The notes under the pieces were generated by a model, which was not told the origin of the DNA, did not search any database, and saw only the letters and a program-made list of their open reading frames with translations. Source: Diplonema papillatum (taxonomy: Eukaryota > Euglenozoa > Diplonemea > Diplonemida > Diplonemidae). From it: 64,000 nucleotides of DNA. The translations under genes and the position numbers were made by a program. Shown in pieces: positions 7,720 to 17,756 of the stretch (positions are counted from its first letter, which is position 1; each line of letters begins with the position of its first letter). The stretch is from positions 62,001-126,000 of the forward strand of contig JAPJBO010000459.1 of the NCBI GenBank assembly GCA_030068145.1. Reading direction: 5' to 3'.

Positions 7720-10347
7720 TTATTTGAATACGTCGTCCGAGGACGATCTCAAAGCGGGCGAGGACGGTGATAATAGGCTGGTGATATCCAGCTCCATTCT
7801 TCGTTTGTTGCGCTTTCGCGCCGGCTGTCCTGCCGAAGCAGTCGCTCGAGGGGGCGATCCTGACATGGATGAGGATGAAGTCGAGGTGGCAGGGCTGGTG
7901 ATATCCAGCTCCATTCTCGAAATGTTGCGCTTTCGCGCCGCGTGCTTTTTTCCGGGTTTTCCCGCCGGGTCATTCGGTGGTGTCGGGAGTCGGGCTCTTT
8001 TCTGCCCCTTTCTTGGTGGTGTCGCTCGGGCCGGCTCGGTCGGAGCGTGCTTTTTCGCCATCTTGGCCGCCTTTGGGGACGCTTGACGCGTCCTCTTCAT
8101 GCGCGGTGGTGTCGTCGGCTTCTGTCGGCCCTTCTTCCGCGGCGTTGTTGGCTTCGGCTTAGCGGGGGCTGGCTTCGGGGGCGCTGGCACGTGGTGGCCC
8201 TTTTTGCAGCAGGCTGACGGCCGCCGTTCCGCTAGCGTCGGTAAGCCGCGGCAGTCGTCACACGGACCGCGGGCGTGTTCGCGGCAGTCATGGTGGCCGG
8301 CCTTGCAGCACGCTGTTGGCGTGTTGCACTCCACGCATCTCGTCATGCGGTGCCGGTCGCAGACGGCCGGAGGTAAGCCGTCGTTGTCGGCGTGGTGGTG
8401 TCGGCAACATGCCTCCACCGTAGGGCCGTGGTGGTGTCCGAGTGCGCGACAGACTGCGCACTTCCCTTTGTGATGGGTAGCGCACTTGGGGGCATTCTTC
8501 GTCGCCTCCGGCACTGCGTGTGGGAGGTGCAGGGGATCCGGGTTGGCCAGTGGCGCTCTGGGGATTACCCATCGCCGCGCTCTGTCCGTCCGCTCGGGCG
8601 GGTACGCCGGCGCTGTGCCGTAGCCGGTTTTCACCTGCTGCATGATGGTCGGCCCGGTTTCGGGCATGCGGTGGCGGGGCCGGGGCTGGAAGCCGGGTAC
8701 GCTGCTCAGGCCTATGAACGACAAGGCTGTAGTTTTCGACTTGAAGTCGCCAGGGAGGCACTTGCCGAGTTGTTGTTGCACGGCCAGCTTGTTGATTGCG
8801 CTCAACATGCAGCGCATCCCGTTGGCCTTCTCCCGATGCGTCTTGGCCGCCTTGCTAGGTGCCTTGATGTCGAGGCCCGAGAACAGCTCGAAGTCGATAG
8901 CTGCCTCTACCGCTGCCATGTCGCCATCCGATGACCATTCGAGGCCCGAGAGCCAGTCGATCGCTGCCAGGAATGTCCCTTCGTCCCAGTAGCGTAGCCA
9001 CGCCCAGGCCGGGGCGATGCGCCGGAACGGGAACTCGCGTTTCGCCGTTGGCATCTGCGCGCAGCGCTCCCAGGGGGTCGCCGCCTTACGTTCTAGCCAT
9101 CTAACGCTGATCCGGCGCGCCCGCTCCGCCAGGATCTCTGCCATCAGCGCTTGTACCGGCCCGGCAAATTCCCGTGTCGCCGGCGTCACGATTCCGTGCT
9201 CCCGCAGGCAGCTCGGCCAGAGCCTCCTGTCGGACTGTGCGATCCCCGCGTACTCGGGCTTCGTGCGTATGTTCTCGAAGGCCGTGCAATCCCAGTAGAC
9301 GTGGTGCTCGTCTTCCAATGCTCCCGAGTCACACAACGTACAGGCGGGGCTTCCGCCTTGGCGAAATCTCGACGTGTATTCGGCGGTGTTCACGCCACCT
9401 GCGAGGGCAACCCTGATCAGCAGCGCGTTCTGGGGCGGACAGTGGCGCGTTGTCCATAGAGCGTTGGTGGACTCGATCGCGATGTTGGTGATGCCGGAGA
9501 AGCTTGGCCGTCGTGTTTCCAACCGCTTCCACAGTCGGTTCCGCAGGTTGTCGCGGATGATGTGATTTCGCGAGGAGGCGGACATTGCCAGGGGTCGGAG
9601 TGCAGCTCCGTCCAGGTTGACGGACGACGGCGGGCCGCCGTTCCACGTGTGGCCGCAGGGTTGCAGGCCGTGCCTTACCGCGGTTCCCACCGGGCCAAGG
9701 GCTGCGGTCACTCGTTCGCCGTATAGGCGCCGGACTTCCGTCATCAGCGGCATCAGGTGCGGCAGTCTCCCACAGGCGCTGTAGAAATCCGCGGTTATTC
9801 GGTACGCCGTCGCCGTCGCAGGGTGCGTCAAGTGGGCTTTTTCGAGGACTCCCAAGACTACTTCCGAGGAGCGCTTCGGATTCTTCGGCCCCCAGATCGC
9901 TAACGTTAACGCTGTCGCCAGCTTCTCCACGGCTTCAGTCGTAGGGGGCGCGAACGATATTCTCGCGAGAGCGGCGGGCAGGATGGCTGATTGAACGATG
10001 AGGGTTTTCTGCTGCCTCGGAATTGGGACGTGCCGTAGGTTCCGAGCTGTGGTTGCTGCTGCTTCAAACCGGGAAGAGTCAAAGTGGTCGCGGCCGCTGC
10101 GTGAGGTGCTCACCTTAGCCCCCAGGCACTTCAGCGATTCCTTCTGTGCGAACTGCTCGCCCATGCTGCTGCGGAAGATCTTCGTCCTACGGCCCAGCCC
10201 CGTCGCGAACGTTACCGTCTTCTCCATGTTCAGCGACATGCCGGTCAGCGCGCAGAACTCATCGACTAAGTCCGCGCCCCGTTGCAGATCTGCCTCGGAG
10301 TGCTTCGCCAACAAATTCGCATCGTCTGCGTACGACTGCGTCGACAC
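7720..10347 (-). CDS. LINE ORF, 3' part: reverse-transcriptase catalytic box, zinc finger and Cys/His tail
   Basis: An 875-codon frame that begins, after the frameshift, just before SYADDANLLAK (the Y-A-D-D catalytic box). The thumb region follows (SLNMEKT), then a finger CTLC...EHHVYWDC near residue 340, typical of LINE C-termini. From about residue 620 to 715 come many Cys and His in C-x2-C, CCxxxHH and C-x2-H spacings (for example CAVCRALGHHH, CVECNTPTACC, CDDCRG), then a Lys/Arg/Pro-rich tail with AT-hook-like KKGRQK. The last 80 residues contain a duplicated R-K-R-N...RMELDITS motif. The tail probably binds nucleic acid. It overlaps the upstream frame by 89 bases; together they represent one original protein. 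Confidence 0.88.
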   Translation of the reverse strand: MSTQSYADDANLLAKHSEADLQRGADLVDEFCALTGMSLNMEKTVTFATGLGRRTKIFRSSMGEQFAQKESLKCLGAKVSTSRSGRDHFDSSRFEAAATTARNLRHVPIPRQQKTLIVQSAILPAALARISFAPPTTEAVEKLATALTLAIWGPKNPKRSSEVVLGVLEKAHLTHPATATAYRITADFYSACGRLPHLMPLMTEVRRLYGERVTAALGPVGTAVRHGLQPCGHTWNGGPPSSVNLDGAALRPLAMSASSRNHIIRDNLRNRLWKRLETRRPSFSGITNIAIESTNALWTTRHCPPQNALLIRVALAGGVNTAEYTSRFRQGGSPACTLCDSGALEDEHHVYWDCTAFENIRTKPEYAGIAQSDRRLWPSCLREHGIVTPATREFAGPVQALMAEILAERARRISVRWLERKAATPWERCAQMPTAKREFPFRRIAPAWAWLRYWDEGTFLAAIDWLSGLEWSSDGDMAAVEAAIDFELFSGLDIKAPSKAAKTHREKANGMRCMLSAINKLAVQQQLGKCLPGDFKSKTTALSFIGLSSVPGFQPRPRHRMPETGPTIMQQVKTGYGTAPAYPPERTDRARRWVIPRAPLANPDPLHLPHAVPEATKNAPKCATHHKGKCAVCRALGHHHGPTVEACCRHHHADNDGLPPAVCDRHRMTRCVECNTPTACCKAGHHDCREHARGPCDDCRGLPTLAERRPSACCKKGHHVPAPPKPAPAKPKPTTPRKKGRQKPTTPPRMKRTRQASPKAAKMAKKHAPTEPARATPPRKGQKRARLPTPPNDPAGKPGKKHAARKRNISRMELDITSPATSTSSSSMSGSPPRATASAGQPARKRNKRRMELDITSLLSPSSPALRSSSDDVFK

Positions 10348-12838
10348 GCCTGGTGCCTCGACTTTTACCGCCCAGGATGACCGAGATAGGGCACCCTTGC
10401 AGAATGCCGTTCGTCACCTGAAACTCCTTTCCGACCCCGAGGGGGAGCTTGAACCGCCTGACGAGGGTGTCGTAGATGGACTTCAGCGGTTTCAGAATCC
10501 GGGAGTGGAGCCCGAGGTCCTGCATGAGGCGGAGTGCGATTTCCCGCGGGACGCGGTCAAAGCACTTCGAGAAATCCAGAGATAGCCCGCACAGTGGCTC
10601 GCCGCTCAGCAAGGCGCGTTCGATCTCGAGCGTCATTGTAAACAACGGGTCCTCTCCCCGGTGGCCAGGTCGGAAACCGTGTTGACCCTCCTCGACCCAA
10701 CTCTCCTGCCACACCGCAACATCCTTCAGACGCCGGCAGGCCCAGAGGCGGTACACGCAGGATGTCACCGTTATCGGTCGCATGTTGAGCGGTTGCCCGT
10801 CGTCGCCCTTCGGAATCATACTCACGAGAGCTGTTCGCATTGCCTGCGGCCAGATCCCCGTTCTCTCGACCAGGTTCAACAGCGTGGCCAGGGATTCAAG
10901 GTACAGGTCGGGGAGTGCCTTCAGCTCAGCCATCCTCCAGCCGTCGATCCCGCAAGCACCCTTGACGCCTTTCTTCGTTAGCAGCGCGCGTAGCTCTGTC
11001 CCCGTGATCTCGCCTACTTCCTGAGGGTGTCCATCGATGTAGCGCTGGTACCGGCCAGCAAAAGGTGTGTAGGGCGGCTCGGGACCGTCCTTGTAGGCGC
11101 GGAAGACCGGATCCCATGCGTCCTGAAGCACTGCGTCCATTTCCTCTGCGTTTGCCGTGGTCCGCTCACCTTCCAGCGTGGTCGCTTCCTGCCTGTGTTG
11201 CCGTCGGCACCACGCTACGACACTCCGCCTGTTTTCGTCCGCTCGCTTTGTCGCTCCGGTGAAGTATTTTGCACGTCGAGCCTCCATGCTGGCCTTTCCG
11301 ATCGCTCCGTTCCTCTCCCGGACTGCCTGCAACAGACTGCTGCACTCCTGGAGACTGGGCAATTCGTCCCATGCCGTCATCGGCTTTCCGCGTAGTGCTG
11401 CGCACTCACTCGCGAGCTTCCTACAGTTCTTCCAGCAGTTCTGCATCTGACTCGGCGTCGACTGTGGTCCCCCTCGGTTCGTAAGGTGCCGGTGTAGCTG
11501 CTCTAGGCGATGGATGGTGTTGCGCAGTCGGAGTTGAACACCCGAGGCTGCTCCTGTGCCGTCACTGGAACTTCTCGCTGTCGCCCTCGCACGCGTTGGT
11601 GCCAGCAGACGACCTCGTCCTGTGAAACGCCGACGTTCTGACGTCTGAACTTGGCACAAGTCCAGCAGGTGCCTTTCCGCCGTTGCAGACCATTCTCGCC
11701 ACGCCTCGTCGACGTCGCTGTTCCCCACTGCCTGGGCAAACCTCGACTGCTCTAGGAGTTGACGTGCCCGCGCTGAGTCTTCTTCCACCGTGGCCAATTG
11801 CTGTTGGAGCGGTCTGACCTGAATCGGCCGCGGCAACCGGTACCGCCAAACCGTCTGGTCGAACGCCTCGAGATCGAAAGTGGCAGTCACGAGTCGGTGT
11901 CCAGGTACGTCCACGATCGTCGTAGTGCAGCTCGAGAACGCTTGCGCCGCGACCCGATTCATCATCAGGCGGTCGATGCGCGTGCCCGGGGTGCTACAGG
12001 TGGCGAAGGTGGCGTCGGGGGCCTGCCCTGTGCTGACTTCTTGTAGTCGCGCTGCGTCGGACCACCCGTTCCGCAGAGCCTTCCGGAGTGTCGGGGATCT
12101 CGCCTCGTCGGTGTTAAGATCCCCGGCGACTATGATTGGAACGTCGCCGAGGCTGTCCGCTGCGGCGAAGAGGACCCTCTCCAACAATGCTTCCCTGTCG
12201 TCGACTACCGACCTGTCGTTTCCTGACGGGCAGTACAGGTTGATCACGTGCACGAACGTGCTGCCCGTTCCCGTGGCGACCGCCGTGTGCAGAAAGCGGG
12301 CATCAGTGTACGCACTGCCAATCATCTGGTGCAGCGCCGTGGGAGAGAACGCCGGCACGGGCTTCTGGACCAAGGTGCAAACTCCCCCGTTCCTCGCGCT
12401 CGTCTCGGACCTGACTCCGGACGATCGACAGCTCCTCCCCATCGGTTCACTCCCCCAGTGACACTTCCAGTCTTCGAGATGCATCTCCGCTTCCGGCCTT
12501 CTCGTCTCTAGGAGTGTCACCTCCTGACAGCAGAGGACGTCGGTACACACCCCTTTCACTGCCGGGATGTACCGCAAGAGCGAGGACACGTTGAGTGTGG
12601 CGACGCTCCAGCATCGGGGGCCGGGATTCTCTTCGATGTCCCCTCCTAGCAGCAGGTGCTTTCGGCGTGCCTCCGCAACTGATAACTTCGTCCGTCTGAC
12701 CTGCTCCGGCGGGCTTCGACAGAAGGGCGTGGGTCGGCGGTGGTATCGTCCTCCGGATCGTCTGTGTCGGCTCGTCGTGCGCGTTGTCGGTCGGGAGAAC
12801 TGGCGGACCTGCCGAGTACGGCAATAGGCCCAGGGCAT
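10259..12838 (-). CDS. LINE ORF, 5' part: 2A-like motif, endonuclease, N-terminal half of reverse transcriptase
   Basis: An 859-codon frame. Residues about 62-74 read LLLGGDIEENPGP, a 2A-like ribosome-skipping motif (D-x-E-x-N-P-G-P). Directly after it begins an endonuclease/exonuclease/phosphatase-fold domain with TLNVSSL, CCQEV, INLYCPSGN, VAGDLNTDEA and the terminal GHRLVTATF (catalytic Glu, Asp-Leu-Asn and His). Reverse-transcriptase motifs follow: MIPKGDDG, RPITVTSCVYRLW, QHGFRPGH, SLDFSKCFDRVP (first catalytic aspartate) and NGILQGCPIS. The frame then runs out of phase, and the second catalytic box is read from the next frame. The start codon is uncertain; the frame opens at 12,838 but the transcript begins further right. 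Expected role: nicking the target and copying the element RNA there. Confidence 0.88.
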   Translation of the reverse strand: MPWAYCRTRQVRQFSRPTTRTTSRHRRSGGRYHRRPTPFCRSPPEQVRRTKLSVAEARRKHLLLGGDIEENPGPRCWSVATLNVSSLLRYIPAVKGVCTDVLCCQEVTLLETRRPEAEMHLEDWKCHWGSEPMGRSCRSSGVRSETSARNGGVCTLVQKPVPAFSPTALHQMIGSAYTDARFLHTAVATGTGSTFVHVINLYCPSGNDRSVVDDREALLERVLFAAADSLGDVPIIVAGDLNTDEARSPTLRKALRNGWSDAARLQEVSTGQAPDATFATCSTPGTRIDRLMMNRVAAQAFSSCTTTIVDVPGHRLVTATFDLEAFDQTVWRYRLPRPIQVRPLQQQLATVEEDSARARQLLEQSRFAQAVGNSDVDEAWREWSATAERHLLDLCQVQTSERRRFTGRGRLLAPTRARATARSSSDGTGAASGVQLRLRNTIHRLEQLHRHLTNRGGPQSTPSQMQNCWKNCRKLASECAALRGKPMTAWDELPSLQECSSLLQAVRERNGAIGKASMEARRAKYFTGATKRADENRRSVVAWCRRQHRQEATTLEGERTTANAEEMDAVLQDAWDPVFRAYKDGPEPPYTPFAGRYQRYIDGHPQEVGEITGTELRALLTKKGVKGACGIDGWRMAELKALPDLYLESLATLLNLVERTGIWPQAMRTALVSMIPKGDDGQPLNMRPITVTSCVYRLWACRRLKDVAVWQESWVEEGQHGFRPGHRGEDPLFTMTLEIERALLSGEPLCGLSLDFSKCFDRVPREIALRLMQDLGLHSRILKPLKSIYDTLVRRFKLPLGVGKEFQVTNGILQGCPISVILGGKSRGTRRVDAVVRRRCEFVGEALRGRSATGRGLSR
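12617..12655 (-). other. 2A-like ribosome-skipping motif
   Basis: The codons read LLLGGDIEENPGP followed by Arg. The canonical core D-(V/I)-E-x-N-P-G-P is intact and is preceded by a leucine-rich stretch, as in functional 2A peptides, where the Gly-Pro bond is not formed. The usual residue after skipping is proline, which here is the final P. It would release the N-terminal leader from the endonuclease-reverse transcriptase. Confidence 0.8.
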
Positions 12839-13292
12839 CGATTGTCGTGGTCGTACGAGGCTCGCCGACAGGGCGCGTTCGGGTTGATGGGAGGAGGCCT
12901 CTGCCGGTGCCGCCTTCGTCGTCTCACCGTGGTGGCGTCGTAGTCAGACCGCCTCGTCCTGCTTCGCCTTCTTCCTCGCCGCGAAGCAAGGGGCGCAGAT
13001 CTTCGACTCGCATGCGCACGCCCTCATCATCGTTCCCTTCTGGCGGGTGGTGTTATCAGATGACGTCGTCACCTGCCATTGCGTCGTCAAGGTCGAGCAT
13101 TTGTGGCGCTAGCGGGATTTGGCTTTCTTGCGATTCCAGAGACTGAGTCGGCGAGTACGAGGGCGGGCACGTGTGCCCGTTTTTCACTTTCGAGGGCATT
13201 GGTGTGCCCGTGGTCCCCGGTCGTTTCTGAGAGCTGCTTGCCCTCGGTACCTTCTTCTTCCGTTAAGCATTGAGTTCTTTTAAGTACATGAA

Positions 13293-13303
13293 CCGTTAAG
13301 CAG
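13293..13303. repeat. Target-site duplication, right end of the LINE
   Basis: Exact CCGTTAAGCAG match to 7652-7662. A near copy, CCGTTAAGCA, also lies at 13,260-13,269, so the true 5' end of the element may be 25-35 bp further in. Confidence 0.75.
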
Positions 13304-13880
13304 CGGCTGCCGGCTTATCCCGTGACACCTTTTATATGTACGTTATTGAAAGAGTAGCGTTGGCACTCTTACAGGTTCGTACCAAAAGGTGTCGAGGTCT
13401 ACGTAATCTAGACTTCTCTGCGATTGCAAAATTCCCGCACATGGCTCCTGCATGCGTCGATTGGTATGCGAATCCTCGGAGAGCGAGTTGTTGTCTCATG
13501 TCGGCTAGAGTGGCAGTCGTGGGTGCGATAATCCGAATGCTGGTTGATGTTGCGCTTTCGACTTGAGGTGCTGACACTTCTCCTTCCTGGCGCACTCGAG
13601 CATGCCCAGCAGGTTCCGCATTTGGAGCTAAAAGCCAGCGAGTGTGCCCTGTGATCGATCGAATCTCGCCCGCCTCTTTGGTGGCATGGTGCCCTGACTG
13701 ACCCTGGCCAACACCCCCAAAAAAAAAAAAAAAGAACTGCCTGTTCAGAAAATTACCATTTTTTTGTGTTCCCGGCGGTATTCGCTTTTTTTTCCCCCCC
13801 ACCCGCCAGGGATTTGTATAGCTTTTCCTCCTCTGCAGAAAAGTCCTTTTCGCCCTCGGGGTCCTGTGGGGGGGATCCAA
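13304..13880. other. LINE flank, nothing recognised
   Basis: The first 40 bp continue the host repeat that the LINE entered. A 183-codon - strand frame spans 13,332-13,883, but it crosses an A-run and shows no recognisable protein. Confidence 0.3.
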
Positions 13881-15350
13881 CATTAATTAGAATTGGTAGT
13901 CAAGAGGCAAGCACTACCAGGCCAGCCCAGCCCAGTCTCAGTGTTGGAACAAGAAGAAATGGTTAAGCTAATTTGTAAGAGAGGGGGTCTGGGGCAGCGC
14001 CCCCCAGTGCACGGTACGATACAGCGAAGAATTTCCGCACCAGTCAACTTCTAGTATTGAATCCAAATTCAATTTGAACCGGTAGTCAACGTCTGATGCC
14101 AAACCCCAAATCTAATTAGAATTGGTAGTCAACGTCCAATTTCGAATTCCAAATTTAACTAGAATCGGCAGCCAACGCCCAATTTCTGATTCTGAGTTTA
14201 ATAGACTTCGAAAAAAAATTAGACTTAATACACTGCCCAAAAAATTATTAGACTTAATACATGCACCTGAGGAGTGAATTTCTGAGCTTTGTTGGTGACT
14301 TTTGTGGGTGTGACAGATCCCAGCTTGTGCAGACAAGCCAAAATCTCAGCTTGCACACCCGAAAATCTGAGATTGACAGTTGAGAAAGGCAGCCAAACAC
14401 GAATACTCTGGAAATGGTACCCTCACACACAATCAAGTGCTCCTGTACAGACGAAATTTGAGTGCTGCTACAATCAATATTTGAACACACTGAATTTCGG
14501 GCCCCACACTTTTGGCAGACAAAACTTGAGTGCTGCGAAAATGAAGACACTGCAATTGGGATCCCAAACACTGACATCCACTGTGAACAACCTGAAAGCG
14601 ATCTCTCTTGATACAATTCTAAGCTCCGAATGCAATCACCAAAGCCAACTTTTCCGCAAACAGGAAATCTCCGGCTGTGCAGTCATCCAAAAATCTCAGT
14701 GCAAATCTCAGATTGTGCGGTTTCCTCGAAAACAGGGGAGATACTTGGTCTGCCCAATCTGAAATTTTTCCCTTAAGAAATTTGACTCACACTGCCCGCC
14801 TCCCAGCCTCAATAGTCAACCGGAGACCCCAAAACACCGAACCTCCACAATAAACGTTAGAAATTTCAGTTTCGAGTTTGGAAATCTCAGATAGTGCAGT
14901 CGTCTGCACAATCTGAGATTTTCTGCCCGCACAATCTGACACCAGCCAGTCGCAGTCAGTTCGCACGAACACGGATTTCGGACCCCGATTTCGATTAGTT
15001 CTGTTTGCTATGGAAAAAGTGGGGGGGAAATGTTTTCCGGCTCACGATCACTCACCTATCCTGGCGAGAACTTGGTGTCGGTCACAAATTGTTTCGAACC
15101 TCACTCGCCTAAGCGAGCAAGTAAAGTGTACACGAAAGAAGCCATGCATGCCCCCCCCACCCAGTACGTATTTGCTTTAAAAGAACCCATTCGACGAAGG
15201 TCACCCGGAGACTCTAAAATCCCGGATTTCTCAAGCGAACTATAACTCTAAAAGCCAAATTTTTTGGGCGGGTGTATTAAGTCGAAATGAGAATTTGGCA
15301 GTGTATTAACTGCAATAGCCCAATTTAATTAGAATTGGTAGTCAACGTCT
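13880..15350. repeat. AT-rich region with scattered short repeats
   Basis: AATTAGAATTGGTAGTCAA-type strings occur near 13,886, 14,058, 14,112, 14,155 and 15,324. Between them, AAATCTCAG and CAGATTGTGCAG strings recur in both orientations (14,335-14,940). Base composition is clearly lower in GC than the rest of the window, and I see no coding exon. Confidence 0.6.
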
Positions 15351-15629
15351 CGCCTCCCACTACCCCCTTCGGGCCTTCCGCCCCTGGGCCTCCGGCCTCC
15401 TCTTTCCCCGCGCCCTTTTTACTCTTCCTGCCCCATGGCTTCGCCATGGCTTCCCCTTGGCCCTCCTGCCTCGGCTCCCCCCCTTATCCCTCCCCTGCCT
15501 TGGCTCCCCCCTTGCCGCTGATCCCGGTTGGTTGTGACCCGGCCCTCCCCAACCCCCAGCCCAAAATTAATTCAATTTTTTTTTCGCGCTCGGGGTGGCC
15601 CCGAGCCCCAGCCCCATATATAAATCACT

Positions 15630-15915
15630 GGCACCCAGCCAGGCTAATAGCTTCATTTTGCCTCAGTTTTCCAAAATCCGTCTCAAAAGCCGATTTGCTT
15701 TTCCCGCTCTGAAACCGAGAAGCCTTTACTTAGGCCACCCGAACCTTCCAAAAGGGGGGGGTCCGGGGGGCACCGCCCCCCCGGCAAACGGTATGGTACA
15801 TTCAGGTGGAGAAAGAGTTTGCACTTCTCAGTCCGTTTGTCGCGTTAAATACGACCAACGTACTGGTGGCATTTGCCACCTGTGTGACCCTCGCCCCGCT
15901 CCCCCGGGTGCACAT
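15630..15915 (+). repeat. Dispersed repeat family R7
   Basis: About 285 bp matched in reverse orientation at 57,235-57,565: AGGCTAATA, the GTCTCA/TTTGCTTTTCC segment, AACGGTATGGTACATTCAGG, AAGAGTTTGCACTTCTCAG and CCACCTGTGTGACC are shared. A G/C run lies in the middle of both copies. Confidence 0.8.
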
Positions 15916-16267
15916 TCCTGAAGCCAACAGCCCATTTCAAATTCATCCACCACTCAGATACTGTGTGTTGGTATGTTGGTAAATCATTGGCACTAGATGC
16001 AGACCGGAGATCACACGGAACAAGGCACTTGTCAACTCGGAAAGAATCTGTCAAGAACTCCGGACTGTTTCTGAGCCTCGACTCTCTCACTCGGCTCAGC
16101 TCCCGCGGCAGCTCCACGTCTGCCAGCCAGCCCATCATGCCCAGCGGCGACCCACCGATGCCCCAGCCCCTGACCGTCAGCCCCACGCCTCCACCGGACC
16201 CCCACGACTTTTTTCCTCGAAGGTCGTTTTTTGCACTTTTTTTTTTATTTTTTTGAGCCGCCCGGAT

Positions 16268-16299
16268 TTCCAAATTCCGTCAGCTGACGGAATTTGGAA
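16268..16299. repeat. Perfect 32-bp palindrome
   Basis: The arms are TTCCAAATTCCGTCAG and its exact complement CTGACGGAATTTGGAA, with no spacer. It lies just after an A/T-run and before an apparently non-coding segment. Confidence 0.9.
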
Positions 16300-16404
16300 T
16301 GGGAAGCTAATGCCCTGCACCCGCCCAAGTTTTTTTCGGGTTAACAGTAAACTTGGGAGACGGTCCAAGTTTGCTATTCATATACAAGCCCCTGATCTGC
16401 ACAG

Positions 16405-17125
16405 GGTATTAGTTTCAAGGCTTCCGGGGTTTGCAGATTTAGACCGTTACTGTGGGGTGGTTTTGGGCGGTGTTTCGGTGCCGTTTTCGCCGATGTACGG
16501 CGTCTTGGGGGAGCCGACACATCTCCACAACTTCGTTCGGCAAAAGAGGGGTCTTCATGGGTCCTTTATGGTCACCCCGTCAGTTTGGCGACACTTTTTG
16601 CGGGCGTGTTTTCAACCTACACCAGTCTGGATCAAGCTTTTCGGGGGTTTCCGAATTTCCCTGAGGGGTTGGGTGCCATGTGAGGACGCGCTTCAAAAAC
16701 AGTCAGAATCGTAAACAGACAGTCTCGTCATACAGCTAAAGAGGTGGGCCTGGGGACCTATTTTCTTATGATTCCTATGAGATTAGGTCCACGGTTTTGG
16801 TGTATCTGAACCTGCACCGCCGTGCTTACAACAACATTTTTAGCGTTATTTGTAGCAACATCGCGCCGAAGGCGCGACGGAGAAAAAAAAATTGCCACTC
16901 ACCCTTGGTAGCCATTGGAAAAAGCCTAAAAATAGGAACGCTTGGCTCAGCAGCCTTCCAGCACCTTCAGCACTGCTACAAACACCACACCCCCCGCCTA
17001 TATTTACTTCGAACACCGTTTTTTGAACATATTTTTTTTTGTTCCCCCGGTCAAGTCCGGTTTGCAGATTTAGACCGACGGTCTAAATCTGCAACAGAAA
17101 CTAATCCCCTGAATCTGCATACCAC
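16405..17125. mobile_element. MITE-like segment with inverted ends (candidate)
   Basis: The left end (GGTATTAGTTTC ... TTTGCAGATTTAGACCG, 16,405-16,453) reappears inverted at the right end (CGGTCTAAATCTGCAACAG then GAAACTAATCCC, about 17,078-17,110). The right end also holds a palindrome of two 16-base arms around one A (TTGCAGATTTAGACCG). About 700 bp, no transposase. No clear target duplication was found by eye. Confidence 0.35.
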
Positions 17126-17289
17126 GTGTACCCAAGGGCAGTACAGGGTGTTGATGAACTTCACAACCAAGTCCGCTTGTTCTCGCATCCAGTCCGCACT
17201 GGGCTCTCGCGTTGGCAGTTCGATGCCTGCACATCCAGCGTCGTTTGTGATATCTTTGCAGATCCTGTTGTATACGGTCTTCGGTTCAG

Positions 17290-17450
17290 AGGGGGGAAAA
17301 ACTTAGTTTAATGTTTAGGCAGAACACTGCCTCGCATGCATTTTTGATGCTAGCAACAAGTCTTCGTCGAAGAAAGTGTAAAATAAAATGGGGGAAAGGG
17401 AAAAAGGGTCGCAGGGAGTGTAAGACTCCGCAGGTAGGGTCTGGAACCTT
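17290..17450 (+). repeat. Dispersed repeat family R2 (long copy)
   Basis: AACTTAGTTTAATGTTTAGG, GATGCTAGCAACAAGTCTTC and GTCGCAGGGAGTGTAAGAC closely match 43,470-43,640. It ends near CCTTGAGG. Confidence 0.8.
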
Positions 17451-17529
17451 GAGGGACTATTCCTCTTTATTCTTTTTTTCAGGGGGTGAATCTTAGTGTA
17501 GTGGGAAGATTCGCCCTACTGGAGGCTAT

Positions 17530-17595
17530 CGTTTGATAAAGCTGCTAAGCAGTGGTTGCCGTCTTATCGCGTGACACCTGACGAACGGTGATGAA
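17530..17595 (+). repeat. Copy of the repeat targeted by the LINE
   Basis: GATAAAGCTGCTAAGCAGTG and TTATCGCGTGACACCTGA correspond to the sequence split by the LINE at 7.65/13.3 kb and intact at 52,470-52,560. Confidence 0.6.
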
Positions 17596-17756
17596 AATTA
17601 TAAACGCAAGTTTCTGTTCTCTCGATAAGGCCACGAGTATTTCGCTGTCTGGGGATAGTTGGGACAAATACAATTACAACCACAACCTGATTTGTTCTTC
17701 GCTTCCGCCCCCGTGTGTTTGATTTTTTTTACTCAGTACGTTTTCTCTCTGTTGTG

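Larger units (their letters stand above)
7652..13303 (-). mobile_element. Non-LTR retrotransposon (LINE with AP-type endonuclease), frameshifted
   Basis: A 5.65-kb element on the - strand bounded by the 11-bp direct repeat CCGTTAAGCAG. In order it carries a 5' leader, a 2A-like motif, an AP-endonuclease-like domain, a reverse transcriptase, a C-x2-C...H...C finger and a long Cys/His-rich then basic tail. The 3' untranslated part is only about 57 bp and has no poly(A) or simple-repeat tail. The coding sequence is broken once between the reverse-transcriptase motifs GCPIS and YADD. Layout and the N-terminal 2A motif recall L1Tc/ingi elements of trypanosomes; the Cys/His tail is unusual. It is inserted in a dispersed host repeat whose empty form is seen at 52.5 kb. 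Confidence 0.9.
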
